A stretch of 64,000 nt of DNA from Hymenobacter qilianensis. Lineage in GTDB: Bacteria > Bacteroidota > Bacteroidia > Cytophagales > Hymenobacteraceae. Position numbers and translations under genes: made by a program. Below the pieces are notes generated by a model. That model did no database searches. It was not told the DNA's origin and was given only the letters and a program-made list of their open reading frames with translations. Position 1 is the first letter of the stretch. Each line of letters begins with the position of its first letter. The stretch spans positions 1 to 64,000 of the forward strand of contig NZ_CP060786.1 of assembly GCF_014489555.1 (NCBI RefSeq), written 5' to 3'. Positions 26,492 through 35,907 of this stretch are shown here, piece by piece.

Positions 26492-26623
26492 CTATTCTTT
26501 GTCTTTACGACGGCCGATCTGGTAGCCAAAAACCTGCTGCAGGATAGCACACCCCAAGTAGCTCAGCACGAACGAGCCGGCTGTGATAGCGGCAAAAACA
26601 AAGGGGTCGAAGGTGGAGAGCAT
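26492..26623 (-). CDS. 43-residue single-pass membrane protein
   Basis: ATG 26623 opens MLSTFDPFVFAAITAG, continues with a hydrophobic helix through SYLGCAILQQVFGY and ends in a basic tail, GRRKDKE. The hydrophobic segment of about 25 residues flanked by a positive C-terminus looks like a real small membrane protein. It is the last gene before the tra terminator and is 6 bp from the preceding small gene, so it is probably a transfer accessory. It is short, and no family is known to me. Confidence 0.55.
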   Translation of the reverse strand: MLSTFDPFVFAAITAGSFVLSYLGCAILQQVFGYQIGRRKDKE

Positions 26624-26629
26624 GGGCCG

Positions 26630-26798
26630 TTAGTTGTATTCCTCCTCTTCGTCGTAGTGACGCCGCGGGGAATAGCTTTGCTCATGAAACTAAAAAAGGC
26701 CACAATAAGGCTCATGTTCACCGCGAACTGCCCCAGCTGGGACCGTATGGGCTGTAGAGGAAAATGGCCAGGGCGAGGAAAAACAGAAACTTTCTCAT
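26630..26798 (-). CDS. small membrane protein after traN, frame apparently broken
   Basis: ATG 26798 begins MRKFLFFLALAIF, a typical hydrophobic leader. The believable continuation (QLGQFAVNMSLIVAFFSF, then HEQSYSPRRHYDEEEEYN) lies in two other frames. Adding one T in each of two short T-runs (near 26750 and 26690) would join them into about 56 residues. Because two repairs are needed for a very short gene, the call is tentative. Position between traN and the 43-residue membrane gene supports a transfer accessory role. Confidence 0.35.
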
Positions 26799-26875
26799 CG
26801 GTGCCAGTAGAGAAGGTAGCGATACCTAAACATACGCATTTGGCGGCAGATGGTCGCACGTAGTACCGAGCAAGG

Positions 26876-27796
26876 CTACCGCGTGGCCACCGTTGCTGGC
26901 GAGGCGGGGAGCACCCGCGCCCGCAGGATATCCTGATTCGTAATCGTGAGCGACAAGTGCCGCCCGCCCCCTTTCTCGAATAGCTCCACGATCAGCACCT
27001 TGTCGTCGGGAATGGTGAACTTGGGCACCACGTACACCCGCTCCAGTTGCCTGGTACCCGGTATCCCGCTCAGCTGACTATTGTACACGTAACGCGGGGC
27101 TAACTCCGATTCCTGCATGGCCGTGCGCTTCACTTGTTTCTTGTCGCGCACGGTGAATTTGAGGAAGTCGATATCGTAGCCGATGTTTGACTTGTTCAGC
27201 ATCGATAACTGGAAGTAGAACAGATCATCGGCGGTATACAGCCCGTGCAAGCTGAGCATCATATCATCTTTGGCCATGCGGCGCCGGCGCAGCGTCCGCT
27301 TTTTGCCGCTCACTTCGGCCGCCGTCGCTTCCACGGAATGGCGAGGAGCCGACGCCTGGCTGGCCAGGCCCACGGCCGCCCCACCGGCGCCATTGCCTGC
27401 CGCCCCCGCGAAGTTGAGATTGATAATCTTCGGGTCCTTCTCGTAGTCGACTAGGAAGGAGTAGAGCTTCCCATCCGAGGTGAGCACGGTCATGTTGGTC
27501 TGGGCGAAGCCGGCCGCGTTAGCTTTGACCTTGACGATGTTTTCCGCCCCCTGGGCCTTATCGGCAATGATGCTCCCACTGCCCAGATCCACGTAGGTCA
27601 CGGCCGTGGGGAAGATCAGGTGGGTGGTTTTCTGGAAACCCACGCCCAGGTGATAGGAGGCAATCAGGTGCTCGGATTCAATGGCCAGGTACATCAGCGG
27701 CTTTAGCGGGGCTACGCTAGGTTTTTGCTGGGCTACGGCCAGGGTAGACGAGCCGAGAAGAGCGAACAGGGCGAGGGATAAAAGGGACTTTCTCAT
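26876..27796 (-). CDS. traN: conjugative transfer protein TraN (DUF4138, VirB9-like)
   Basis: 306 residues with a signal peptide (RKSLLSLALFALLGSSTLAVAQ). The N-terminal domain has LIASYHLGVGFQKTTHLIFPTAVTYVDLGS and an ENIVKVKA segment, typical of Bacteroidota TraN. The C-terminal domain (about 180-300) contains YDIDFLKFTVRDKKQVKRTA and LSLTITNQDILRAR. TraN forms part of the outer-membrane core of the type IV secretion system, with TraM. The ATG overlaps the traM stop. The usual traO, traP and traQ genes are not found after it; the operon ends with two tiny membrane genes and a terminator. Confidence 0.9.
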   Translation of the reverse strand: MRKSLLSLALFALLGSSTLAVAQQKPSVAPLKPLMYLAIESEHLIASYHLGVGFQKTTHLIFPTAVTYVDLGSGSIIADKAQGAENIVKVKANAAGFAQTNMTVLTSDGKLYSFLVDYEKDPKIINLNFAGAAGNGAGGAAVGLASQASAPRHSVEATAAEVSGKKRTLRRRRMAKDDMMLSLHGLYTADDLFYFQLSMLNKSNIGYDIDFLKFTVRDKKQVKRTAMQESELAPRYVYNSQLSGIPGTRQLERVYVVPKFTIPDDKVLIVELFEKGGGRHLSLTITNQDILRARVLPASPATVATR

Positions 27797-29019
27797 TAGT
27801 GAAGCAGGAGTTTATAGTTCGCTTTCAGGTTGATTTTGACCAGCCGGATCTTGCGGCTGGATAATGCTTTGCCCGTTTGAATGGCAATACCCGCGGCTTG
27901 CGCGCCCAGGCTGGGGGACATGGTCAGCAGATCGGCGCTGCTGGCGCCCGCCGCCAGGCCTTGCTTGGCCATATCCCGGTCCACGGATCCAGGAATGCTG
28001 AGCCCCTCCCCGCCGTCCAGATCGTAGGCTGACAGGCTCACGGGCACCACGCTGTTCTCGTATTGAATCGAGCTCACCTGGATGGTCAGGCGCTGGCCAC
28101 TGAGCTGGCAGACGCCATATACCACGGTGTTTTGCGGAATCACGCGGCCTTCGAGCTGCACATCCGAGAGTAGCCGCAGCTTCACGGTTTGCCCCGGCAC
28201 GACCACCTGATCCGAATGCACGACAGCCGGCACGGCATTGACCGTGGCCACTGCGCTAGGGCGAGCACTGCTGCCCCCCAGGCTATGGAAGCTGTTGCCC
28301 TGGGTCGCGGACTGCGGAGTGTTATCTAATCGGTTGACGACCGAGACCGGGGCGGCCGCTACAACGGACGGCTGGGGCTTGGATTTACTGGGGGCAGCCT
28401 TGGCAGCCGGCGCGGCGGCCGGCGTGTTAAGGGCCTGTAAGCGCTGCTCGTATTCGCGCTTGAGCTGCTCCAGCTCACGTACGCTTTGCTCTAGCTGCTC
28501 ATCCCGCGGGCTGGCTGGAGCATAGCTGGCGGCGCCAACCGAGCGCGAAGGTTCCGCCGTACGCTGCGTGTAGGAAGTGTACCCTGCTTCGTGGGCGGTT
28601 TGTTGCTGCAAGTGTTGCATGCGGCTGTGCACGGCCGTCACGTTCGGGTCGTGGTTCGGATCGTAGCGTCGGGCGGACTGACCCGGTTCTACGGCGTAGT
28701 TCAGCCCATCCGGGGAGGCAGCGGCCGCCGCTATTTCCTCTACTGGGGCGAAGGTCAGGTTGTTGCGGTGGAAGCTATCCGTCGGGGCTTTCGCGGCCGC
28801 TAGCTTATCCTCGAACAAGCTGCTAGGGCCAGCCGAGGGCAGCGACAGGTTGAGGCCACTGTCCCCTGATCCCGCTTCAGCAGCGGCAGAAGGCACGCCC
28901 TGGCCCCCGCCACCCAGGTAGAAGAGCGCGACCAGGCAGACAAGGCTGGGTACGGGGATAAAAAGCAGCAAGCGCCGCTTTTGAAGAAAGGCTTGCGTGG
29001 GTTTTGGAGGGGTTGTCAT
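27796..29019 (-). CDS. traM: conjugative transfer protein TraM (VirB10-like)
   Basis: 407 residues. A cytoplasmic start (TTPPKPTQAFLQKRR) is followed by one membrane helix (LLLFIPVPSLVCLVALFYLGG), a long Ala/Ser/Pro-rich periplasmic linker (about 35-250), and the conserved C-terminal domain with VKLRLLSDVQLEGRVIPQNTVVYG and ALSSRKIRLVKINLKANYKLLL. This is the layout of VirB10-type proteins, which span the envelope and couple ATPase energy to the outer-membrane pore. It sits between traK and traN as usual; the traN start overlaps its stop. The frame is intact. Confidence 0.9.
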   Translation of the reverse strand: MTTPPKPTQAFLQKRRLLLFIPVPSLVCLVALFYLGGGGQGVPSAAAEAGSGDSGLNLSLPSAGPSSLFEDKLAAAKAPTDSFHRNNLTFAPVEEIAAAAASPDGLNYAVEPGQSARRYDPNHDPNVTAVHSRMQHLQQQTAHEAGYTSYTQRTAEPSRSVGAASYAPASPRDEQLEQSVRELEQLKREYEQRLQALNTPAAAPAAKAAPSKSKPQPSVVAAAPVSVVNRLDNTPQSATQGNSFHSLGGSSARPSAVATVNAVPAVVHSDQVVVPGQTVKLRLLSDVQLEGRVIPQNTVVYGVCQLSGQRLTIQVSSIQYENSVVPVSLSAYDLDGGEGLSIPGSVDRDMAKQGLAAGASSADLLTMSPSLGAQAAGIAIQTGKALSSRKIRLVKINLKANYKLLLH

Positions 29020-29038
29020 AGAGCGGTAGGGTAGGGGT

Positions 29039-29656
29039 TTAGCGGCGCTCGGTGCGCAGGTCGATGTTTTCCACGGCCCGCCAGCGTTCCATCAGAAAGC
29101 CGTGCGGATTATTCGCCGAGCGCGAGACGTCGCGCAGGTAACACTCCGAGACGAAGCGGCGGGTGGTCACGGTCGAGGCGCGGATGATGCGCTGCTGGGC
29201 GTAGCAGCGGACGTAGTAGGGGTAGACACTGGTTTGCAGGGCCACGCTATCGACGCGGATATCCTGGCTGATATTGGCCTGGATCAGGTTATTGTAGTAG
29301 CTGCTCTCCCGCAGGTTAGCGTAGGCGCGCTGGGCGCTCGCGTCGGCCAGGAACAGCGCCTGCTTGACGTTATACTCGATGGCCTTGGGGTCGGGGTCGA
29401 GGGTGAAAAAGAGCTCGTGGAAGCGCTTGACGTGGTCTTTGGCTTCGACGGGGCGGTTGTCTTTGACATTATGAGAAACGGCGGCCAGCAGGGAGCCCTG
29501 GTCGAGCACGTAGATGCGGCCTTGGGCTTCAAGGGCCGTTTGGCGGGCCGCGTAGATGGCGTAGGCCGACACGGAGAAGCAGAGCAGCATGAACAGCAAA
29601 GCCAGCGTCTTGGTCTGCTGGTAGGCCGAATCAATATTCTTCAGGGAGCGGAACAT
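29039..29656 (-). CDS. traK: conjugative transfer protein TraK (VirB8-like)
   Basis: 205 residues. MFRSLKNIDSAYQQTKTLALLFMLLCFSVSAYAIYA gives the short cytoplasmic lead and membrane helix. The periplasmic domain has AQGRIYVLDQG, RFHELFFTLDPDPKAI and YYVRCYAQQRIIR, all familiar TraK elements. It acts as an inner-membrane assembly factor of the type IV secretion channel. It lies 19 bp upstream of traM. Length and frame are normal. Confidence 0.92.
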   Translation of the reverse strand: MFRSLKNIDSAYQQTKTLALLFMLLCFSVSAYAIYAARQTALEAQGRIYVLDQGSLLAAVSHNVKDNRPVEAKDHVKRFHELFFTLDPDPKAIEYNVKQALFLADASAQRAYANLRESSYYNNLIQANISQDIRVDSVALQTSVYPYYVRCYAQQRIIRASTVTTRRFVSECYLRDVSRSANNPHGFLMERWRAVENIDLRTERR

Positions 29657-29677
29657 AGTCGTAGAGGCTAAGGGTGG

Positions 29678-30757
29678 TTAGGCATTCGTGTTTTTATAAC
29701 CCGTGGAATTGGCCACTGAGGGAGCAGTAGGGACCGTGCCCATGGCCCGCCCGACGGCTGCGGCTCGCCCAGCCACCTGGCCGGAGGTTGCTCCGGCGAT
29801 GCTACCCCCAACACTGGCGATCATACCGCCCCCCGCGTGGCAAAGCGGGTAATATTGGTCATGCCACTGGCGGCCACAATCCAGTTGGCTACCGAGGGCA
29901 CGGTGAGGTAGCCGCAAATGGCAATCACCAGGAAAATCATGTAGCCGTAATCCGCCTTCTCCAGATCGCCCCCGCTCTGAAGGCGGGCAATATCCGAGTT
30001 GAGCATCATCACCTGAATCTTGGCCGTGATGGCCCCAAAGATGTTGGCCACGGGCAGCCACAGAAAAGTATTGATGTAGCGCGAAAACCAGTTGGTCAGC
30101 GTACCCTCAAAGCCGGGCCAGATGGCGAAGCCGAAGCTGATCGGGCCGATGATGGATAGGATAATCAGAAAGAAGGTGCGTATGGTGTTGATGATGAGCG
30201 CCGCCGAATCATGGAGAAGCTCCAAGGCGTTGCGCATCCACTCGCGGAAGTTCTTCTGCACATCGTAGGATAAGCGGTCGAAGTAGAGCGCCGCCTTGCC
30301 GCCAAAGTCCAACACCTCCTTGGCCCCCAGTTCCTTCTCGAAGGCCTCATCGGAGGCATACGCCGCATTCTCGGGGTGGGCGGCGAGCAGCGCTTCCTTT
30401 CGCTCCTGCAACTGGATGATGCTTTGGTTCTGCCCCCGCACCACCGCATTGGTGGCCGAAGAAATGCCACCCAGTACCCCGTTGAGCGCGCCCAGCATCG
30501 TCGGGAAAAACGTAATTACGAGACCAATAGCGAAGGGCCGCAGCAGGGGAAAAACGTCGATGGGCTCGGCCTCCGCGATACTACGCCACACTTTGCTGGC
30601 AATGTACACCAGGGCCCCAAGCCCCCAGTGCCCGGCCCACGTTGATCAGGTCGGCGCACAGGGGCAGCATTTCATTGTACAGGTTGTCGAGCAGCTGGTT
30701 GAGTGATTCAACTGGTATGGATACCTGGAGCAGGATAGAGAGCAGATACATAACCAT
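29678..30757 (-). CDS. traJ: conjugative transfer protein TraJ (VirB6-like), frame broken
   Basis: The full gene encodes a polytopic inner-membrane protein of about 360 residues. ATG 30757 begins MVMYLLSILLQVSIPVESLN; one base each at 30615-30618 and 30622-30626 join RALG to LGALVYIASKVWRSIAEAEPID. The main frame (30609 to 29821) has PLLRPFAIGLVITFFP, a hydrophilic loop with VLDFGGKAALYFDRLS and the membrane helices FFLIILSIIGPISFGFAIW and FLVIAICGYLTVPSVANWIV. One C at 29829-29834 restores FATRGGGMIASVGGSIAG and a tail ending YKNTNA. VirB6-type proteins line the inner-membrane channel. Three undercounted G/C runs, not decay, are the likely cause of the breaks. Confidence 0.85.
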
Positions 30758-30759
30758 TG

Positions 30760-31409
30760 TTAGTTGGGGAGCCCGTAGAGCTTCTTGAGTACTTGCGTGT
30801 CTTTGGCCGCACGACTTTGCTGGGCAGCAATAGCCTGATTGCGGGCCGTGAAATAGGAAACCAGCTGATACTGGTGGACTACCTTATCCGAGAGCTTGTT
30901 GATGAACTTCAGGCGCTGGGCATCCGTCATCTTCGCCGCGTCGGGGGTAAGAATGACGGTCAGATCGTCGAGCAGGGCCACGTTCTCGCTCATGAGCACA
31001 GTATATCCCCGCGCCATGCCCTGCACCTGGGCCGGCGTCAGATAGGGGTTCTGCCGCAGCTGGGTCATATTCTGCGTGTAGAGCGTCAGAATACGCTCCT
31101 GATAGGACCAGATTGTTTGCACGCGCTGATAGTCGCGCACCACCGAATTGATCTTCAGTAACCCGTCGTACCATTCCTCGTGCATGGCGGCCGTCTGATC
31201 CGTGAGCTGCTTGATGACGGCCTGGGTGCTGGTGCCTTTCTTGACGATGGTATTCCCAATACCCCGCAGGGTGGTGATAAACCCTTGATGAGTCGCCTGC
31301 TTAGTGGCCTGCTTTTCGGCAATGGGCATGGTGACCACGAACTGCGCCTGCGCCGGCCGCGTGAGTAGGGTCAGGCCCCCAAGGCCAGAAGCGTAAAGAG
31401 CTTTCTCAT
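30760..31409 (-). CDS. TraI/VirB5-like transfer protein, copy 3, frame broken at the signal peptide
   Basis: ATG 31409 begins MRKLFTLLALGG; adding one C on the plus strand at 31376-31380 continues LTLLTRPAQAQF and gives a complete signal peptide. The mature protein is helical, with WYDGLLKINSVVRDYQRVQ, LTPAQVQGMARGYTVLM, LTPDAAKMTDAQRL and VHQYQLVSYFTARNQAIAAQQ, ending LKKLYGLPN. It is clearly homologous to the gene immediately upstream (31415-32068) and less so to the lipoprotein at 32108-32664. Bacteroidota TraI-type proteins (DUF4141-like) are thought to be VirB5-like minor pilus or channel components. It precedes traJ by 2 bp. Confidence 0.75.
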
Positions 31410-31414
31410 GCTGC

Positions 31415-32068
31415 TTAGTTGGCCAGGCCGTAAAGTTGTTTGAGGATCTGCCGATCCTGCTGGGCCTGGCCCTGCTGCATCGAGATAGCCAGGTTGCGGC
31501 GGGTGAAGTAGCTGACCAGCTCATACTGGTGGGTCACCTTGTCGTCAAGGGCATCAATCAGTTCCAGACGTTCCGCGTCAGTCATCTTGGCCTGGAGAGG
31601 AGAGACAATGGCCGTCAGCTCATCCAGGTAGCCGGCCGATTCCTGAATCAAGGTGGTATAGCCGCGGACCATGCCGGCTACCTGCGCCGGGGTCAGGTTC
31701 GGATCTGCCTTGAAACGCCCGATGTAGTTGGAGTAGATGGTGATGATGGCCGCCTGCCGCTCGAAGATGTGCTGCACCCGCCGGTAGGTGCGCACCGTCT
31801 GGCTGACCTGCAGCAAGCCATCGTACCACTGCTTAGCCAGTAGCATGTTCTTTTCGGTAAAGCCTTTGGTCAGCACCTGCTCCACCACGCCGTTGTTGAC
31901 GAGCGTATTCGCTCTCGTGCTCAAGGCTTTAAGGGTGGCTTGAAGGCCCGTCTGGATGAAGTTGGTACCCTCCAGAATGGGGGCCGATACGACGGCCTGG
32001 GCGTGCGCGGCGGGCGTGCCCAACAGGCAAAGCGCGGCCACGCACAGCAGTATCTGTGTCTTTTTCAT
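31415..32068 (-). CDS. TraI/VirB5-like transfer protein, copy 2
   Basis: 217 residues, intact. A signal peptide (KKTQILLCVAALCLLGTPAAHAQ) is followed by the same helical domain as its neighbour: WYDGLLQVSQTVRTYRRVQ, LTPAQVAGMVRGYTTLI, SPLQAKMTDAERLEL and THQYELVSYFTRRNLAISMQQ, ending LKQLYGLAN. The stop is 5 bp from the start of copy 3. Presumed periplasmic component of the type IV secretion system. The tandem arrangement indicates local duplication with divergence; both copies keep the full domain and so may both function. Confidence 0.8.
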   Translation of the reverse strand: MKKTQILLCVAALCLLGTPAAHAQAVVSAPILEGTNFIQTGLQATLKALSTRANTLVNNGVVEQVLTKGFTEKNMLLAKQWYDGLLQVSQTVRTYRRVQHIFERQAAIITIYSNYIGRFKADPNLTPAQVAGMVRGYTTLIQESAGYLDELTAIVSPLQAKMTDAERLELIDALDDKVTHQYELVSYFTRRNLAISMQQGQAQQDRQILKQLYGLAN

Positions 32069-32107
32069 ACCCTGACTAGTGTTAGAAACTGTGTAGGTTA
32101 GAGTCGA

Positions 32108-32664
32108 TTAGTAGTGCCCGAACTCTTGCATCATCAGGCGCTTCGTCGTCGCCTGGCGCTCCTTTTGGGCAATCGTGTTGGCTGTCCTTTTCGTGTAGTA
32201 CCGCACCAAGGCCAGGTGCCGGGTCTGCTTGTCGGCCAGTTCCGATACGTACTTCAGTTGGTCGGCTTCGCTCATCGTGGTTTTGCTGGTGGCCAGGGCC
32301 GAGAGCTCCTGCACCCGGGCCGCGCTTTCTTCCGAAAGTTGTTTGTACTTAGCCCGAATGCCTTCTGCCTGTTCGGGGTCAGGATCTTATTAGCCGTTAG
32401 CTTGGGCTCCTGCGTAGCGACCTCCTGCAGGATGGCTGCATGCGTCTGATAGATAGTCTCCGTCTTGGGATTAAGCTTGATCAGATTGGGTACATCACTT
32501 TGGTACCAGGTATGCACCTCCTTGACGTAGCTGGTATTCGTGGTGCCCAGGGTCTGCTGAATGGAGGCGACAACGCGGGCCTCGGCTTCCTTCGAGGCGG
32601 CATCTTGCCCGCAGCTAGGGAATAACAGTAGGCTGGATAGAGCGATCAGATAGGTTGCTTTCAT
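32108..32664 (-). CDS. lipoprotein related to the TraI-like proteins, frame broken
   Basis: ATG 32664 begins a lipoprotein signal with lipobox LLFPSC. Adding one base at 32375-32378 joins the first frame (TANKILTP) to EQAEGIRAKYKQLSEESAARV and the second frame, ending LMMQEFGHY at 32108. The C-terminal part, LKYVSELADKQTRHLALVRYYTKRTANTIAQK, aligns with the C-termini of the next two genes, so it is a divergent third member anchored by a lipid. Outer-membrane or periplasmic transfer component by context. Restored length is about 185 residues. Confidence 0.7.
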
Positions 32665-32708
32665 AAGGGGTGGGTTATAAAATGGCGTACTTTTTCGGAC
32701 CGTTGGTT

Positions 32709-35176
32709 TTAGCCGGCCTCGCGCAGCTCCTGGGCAGTAGACCGGATAGCCGAGGGCATGTCCAAACCAGAGTCAACCTTTTGGAAGAGGCGCATTTTCT
32801 CAGTTTCCTCCGTCGTATAGGTCACATACTCCTCGAGCGATACTTCCACCCCGTACACTTTCGAGACGCGCCCGCCCAGGCTGATAAACACTTCCTTGTA
32901 CTTGGCGCCCGGCCGGTTGTCGAGGTTGATGCTCAGCACCTGGGCCTTTTCCTTCTCGGTCAGGCCCATCAGTTGTTGAATGTCATCAAAGCGGTTGAGA
33001 AACTTGCGCTGGTCGAGCAGAATCTTACAGTCCGAATTGTTGAGGATGGTGTCCTTCACAATCGGGTTGCCGATAATATCATCGACCTCCTGGGTCACCA
33101 CGATGGCCTCGCCGAAGAACTTGCGGACGGTCTTGAACAGGTACTTGATGTACTCGGCCATGCCCGCTTTGGCAATGGCTTTCCACGCTTCCTCGATCAG
33201 GATCATCTTACGCACCCCCTTGAGCTGTCGCATCTTAGCCAGGAACGTATCCATGATGATGAGCGTCACCACCGGAAACAGGATCGGATGGTCCTTGATG
33301 TTATCCAACTCGAAGACGATGAAGCTTTCCTGAATTAGGTTTAGGTCCTTGTCCGAGTTGAGCAGGTAATCGTATTCCCCACCACGGTAGAAGGGCCGCA
33401 GCACGTAGAGGAAGTTATCGAGGTCGAAGTCCTTTTCGCGCACCTTCTCGGTGGCCAGGTAGGCTTTGAATTCCTGCTGCAGGAATTCGTAAAACGTGTT
33501 GAAGCTGGCCCGTACGCGGGGCGTGGTGCTCAGCAGAAGGTAGTAGTGGGTGAGGGCGGTGGAGAGCGAAACATACTCCGACTGACTCACCCGCTCATCC
33601 TCCCGCTTCCAGAGCGTGACGAGCAGCGTTTTCAGGCTCTCGCGCTTTTCCACGTCGGGCTTGCCCACGACATAAAAGGGGTTGAAGCTGATCGGGTTGT
33701 GTTCCTCGTAGGTGAAGTAGACCCCCTTCTTCAGTTCACATAGTCCCTTGTAAGAATTGCCGGTATCGACCAAGAGCACATGGGTGCCCTGCTCGTGGTA
33801 CTGGCGCACCAGGCCGTTGGTGAAGAACGACTTGCCCGAGCCCGAGGGGCCCAGCACGAACTTGTTGCGGTTGGTGATCAGGCCCGTTTTCATGGGGGCA
33901 TCCGACAAGTCCACGTGCACGGGCTTCCCACTGATGCGGTCCGAGAGCTTGATGCCGAAGGGGCTGGGGAGCTGCGGTAGTTGGTTTCCACGTTCCACAA
34001 GCAGCAGGCTTGCTCGGCAAACGTGTAGAAGGTCTCCTCGCTGGGGAAGTCCCCGGCGTTACCCGGAATGCCGGCCCAGAACAGGGCGCCGATATCGACC
34101 GTGTTTTCGCGCGGCTTGCAGTTCATCTGGGCAATGGCCGAGCTGGTCAGGTCGCGCAACTGCTTCGGGTCCCCTTCCTGCTCGCACCATACCAGCACAT
34201 TGGCGTGGGCCCGCACGGAGAGCTTTTGTTCCGACACCGCCTGGTTCAGGTACAAGTCATAAAACTCCTTGTGGATGGCATTCTGGCGCGAATACAGCGC
34301 GAGCGCGTTGAGGTTGTCGCGCTTCTTCTCGAAGGTCTTCAGCGTCTTGTGGTGATCATCGACAAACAGGTACTGGTTGTAAATGTGATTGCAGCCCAGC
34401 AGCAGCCCGACCGGCGCGGCAAAGCCCACGGCAAAGGGGGTGCGGTCGGTGCTGAGCTTCTCGTACCGCACATCCGTTTCCAGGTGCTGGGGCAAATCAT
34501 CCAGGTTGCCCAGCGAGTAGCACTGACAAACCTTGCTGCCCACGTGTAGGCCCTCACTGAAGTCGAGATCGACCAGGGGTGCCACGTCGCGCAGATCCAG
34601 CGCGAGATACTTTTCCAGCAGGCCGGTGGTGGTTTCCGTACCGCAAAGGTCCGCATCCGTCAGCTGGGTAAACGAGATACCGGCGTCCGCTAGCAGACGC
34701 ACGAACTGGCTAACGGCGTTGAAGAAGGTGGTCAGCCGCTTCTCCTCCATCATTTCTTTGGGGACGATTTTCGACCGCGAGAGCAGGGTGGAGAGGCTAT
34801 TCCAGTTTTCCCGGCCGCTGGCCGTTTTAGTCAGGAACAGAAAGCAGGTGTGATGGAGGAAGGGTCGCTCGAAAAAGTGCCGCTCGTAGGAACGGGACAG
34901 GAGCGAGCGTTCCTCCCCAAAGCCCGGAGCATACTGGTCCTCGACAAACCAATCCTGCTTGTGCACGACCGTATGGAGGGGCAGCAAGCGAATAGCCTTC
35001 ACGAATACGGCGTGCAGTGCCTCGTACTCACTCGGTGAGAGCGTAAAGATTTCGGGTAGCTCCAGCCGGTAGGCCACCGTGACGTCGGCGTTCTTGCTGA
35101 TCAGGCAGCCCGATTCTACTTTGTAGATGGGCTGCTTCTGCTCCAGCGTCGCCGAGGGAAGCAGGAGATGGCTCAT
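32709..35176 (-). CDS. traG: conjugative transfer ATPase TraG (VirB4-like), frame broken once
   Basis: Restored length is about 822 residues. The N-terminal half (35176 to 33966) has the VirB4 domain: LPEIFTLSPSEYEALHAVFVKA, RSYERHFFERPFLHHTC and VGLLLGCNHIYNQYLFVDD. One base at 33966-33969 joins NYRSSPSPFGIKLSDRISG to the ATPase half, with Walker A GPSGSGKSFF, the DTGNSYKGL segment, Walker B MILIEEAW and VVTQEVDDII. VirB4 ATPases energise pilus assembly and substrate transfer at the inner membrane. Its ATG overlaps the traF stop. As written, the protein would stop in the middle, which makes a base-call error far more likely than decay. Confidence 0.9.
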
Positions 35177-35492
35177 GGGCGCGATAACTCTTTAAAATGG
35201 CGCGGGTTGCGATTCACAATGCGCAGGGGCTGCCGGCTTTTGGCCTGCTGCTTCATGGCCCCGTGCTCGCCGTACCGGGCACTCAGGGCAAACACCCGGG
35301 TTACCCACGCAAACCCGCCCCCATGGCCAGGGGCAGGGTCAGGTAAGAGCTCAGGCCGGCCACGTGCAGGGCAATGAAGCCCAGAAACACGCCGCCGAGC
35401 CCGCCGAGCAGCAGTAAAATGTAGCGGCTGCCCACCAGGCCCTTGAATTCGACGGGCTTGTTGACGCCCTTATTCAGCGGGTAGTGGCCCAT
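35173..35492 (-). CDS. traF: conjugative transfer protein TraF (VirB3-like), frame broken
   Basis: ATG 35492 gives MGHYPLNKGVNKPVEFKGL, then membrane segments YILLLLGGLGGVFLGFIALHV and SSYLTLPLAMG. One base at 35318-35322 continues GGFAWVTRVFALSARYGEHG and a basic tail (QQAKSRQPLRIVNRN) to a TGA overlapping the traG start. The restored 106 residues match the size and layout of Bacteroidota TraF (DUF4133), the inner-membrane partner of the VirB4 ATPase. Without the base it would stop after 63 residues, inside the second helix. Confidence 0.85.
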
Positions 35493-35496
35493 GGCC

Positions 35497-35841
35497 CTAT
35501 AAGAAGAAGGCGCGCAGCACCGTGGCCACCACCACCAGGAAGATGCAGCTGCCGAACCAGGAGGTGGCCACCTTCTGCGTGTCCTGGTCGCCCGAGTTCC
35601 ACTTGCTGAACACCTTGACGGCGCCCACCAGGCCTACCACGGCGCCGATGGCGTAGATCAACGTCGTAGCAGGCTCAAAGTAGCTCGTGACCTGGGCCGT
35701 GGCTTCCTGGATACCGGCCGCCCCATTGCCCTGGGCGAGCGAGCTGGTAGCCATGGCCAGGACGAGCAGCGCGGTACCGAGCGCCTGGACCTTCGCAAGG
35801 AGAGAACGGCGGGATTGAAAGAGGGAGGGTTTGGTAATCAT
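35497..35841 (-). CDS. traE: conjugative transfer protein TraE (DUF4134, VirB2-like)
   Basis: 114 residues with a signal-like N-terminal helix (LLAKVQALGTALLVLAMATSSLAQG) and the family core IQEATAQVTSYFEPATTLIYAIGAVVGLVGAVKVFSKWN, then DTQKVATSWFGSCIFLVVVATVLRAFF. Size, two C-terminal helices and position directly before traF fit the pilin-like TraE of Bacteroidota transfer systems. The gene ends 4 bp before traF. It is intact and confidently placed. Confidence 0.92.
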   Translation of the reverse strand: MITKPSLFQSRRSLLAKVQALGTALLVLAMATSSLAQGNGAAGIQEATAQVTSYFEPATTLIYAIGAVVGLVGAVKVFSKWNSGDQDTQKVATSWFGSCIFLVVVATVLRAFFL

Positions 35842-35907
35842 GGTGGTAAGAGTAGAGGGTGAAATGAGGGAAAGAAAAGACGAACAAGGCTACTAAAAAC
35901 GTTAGTT

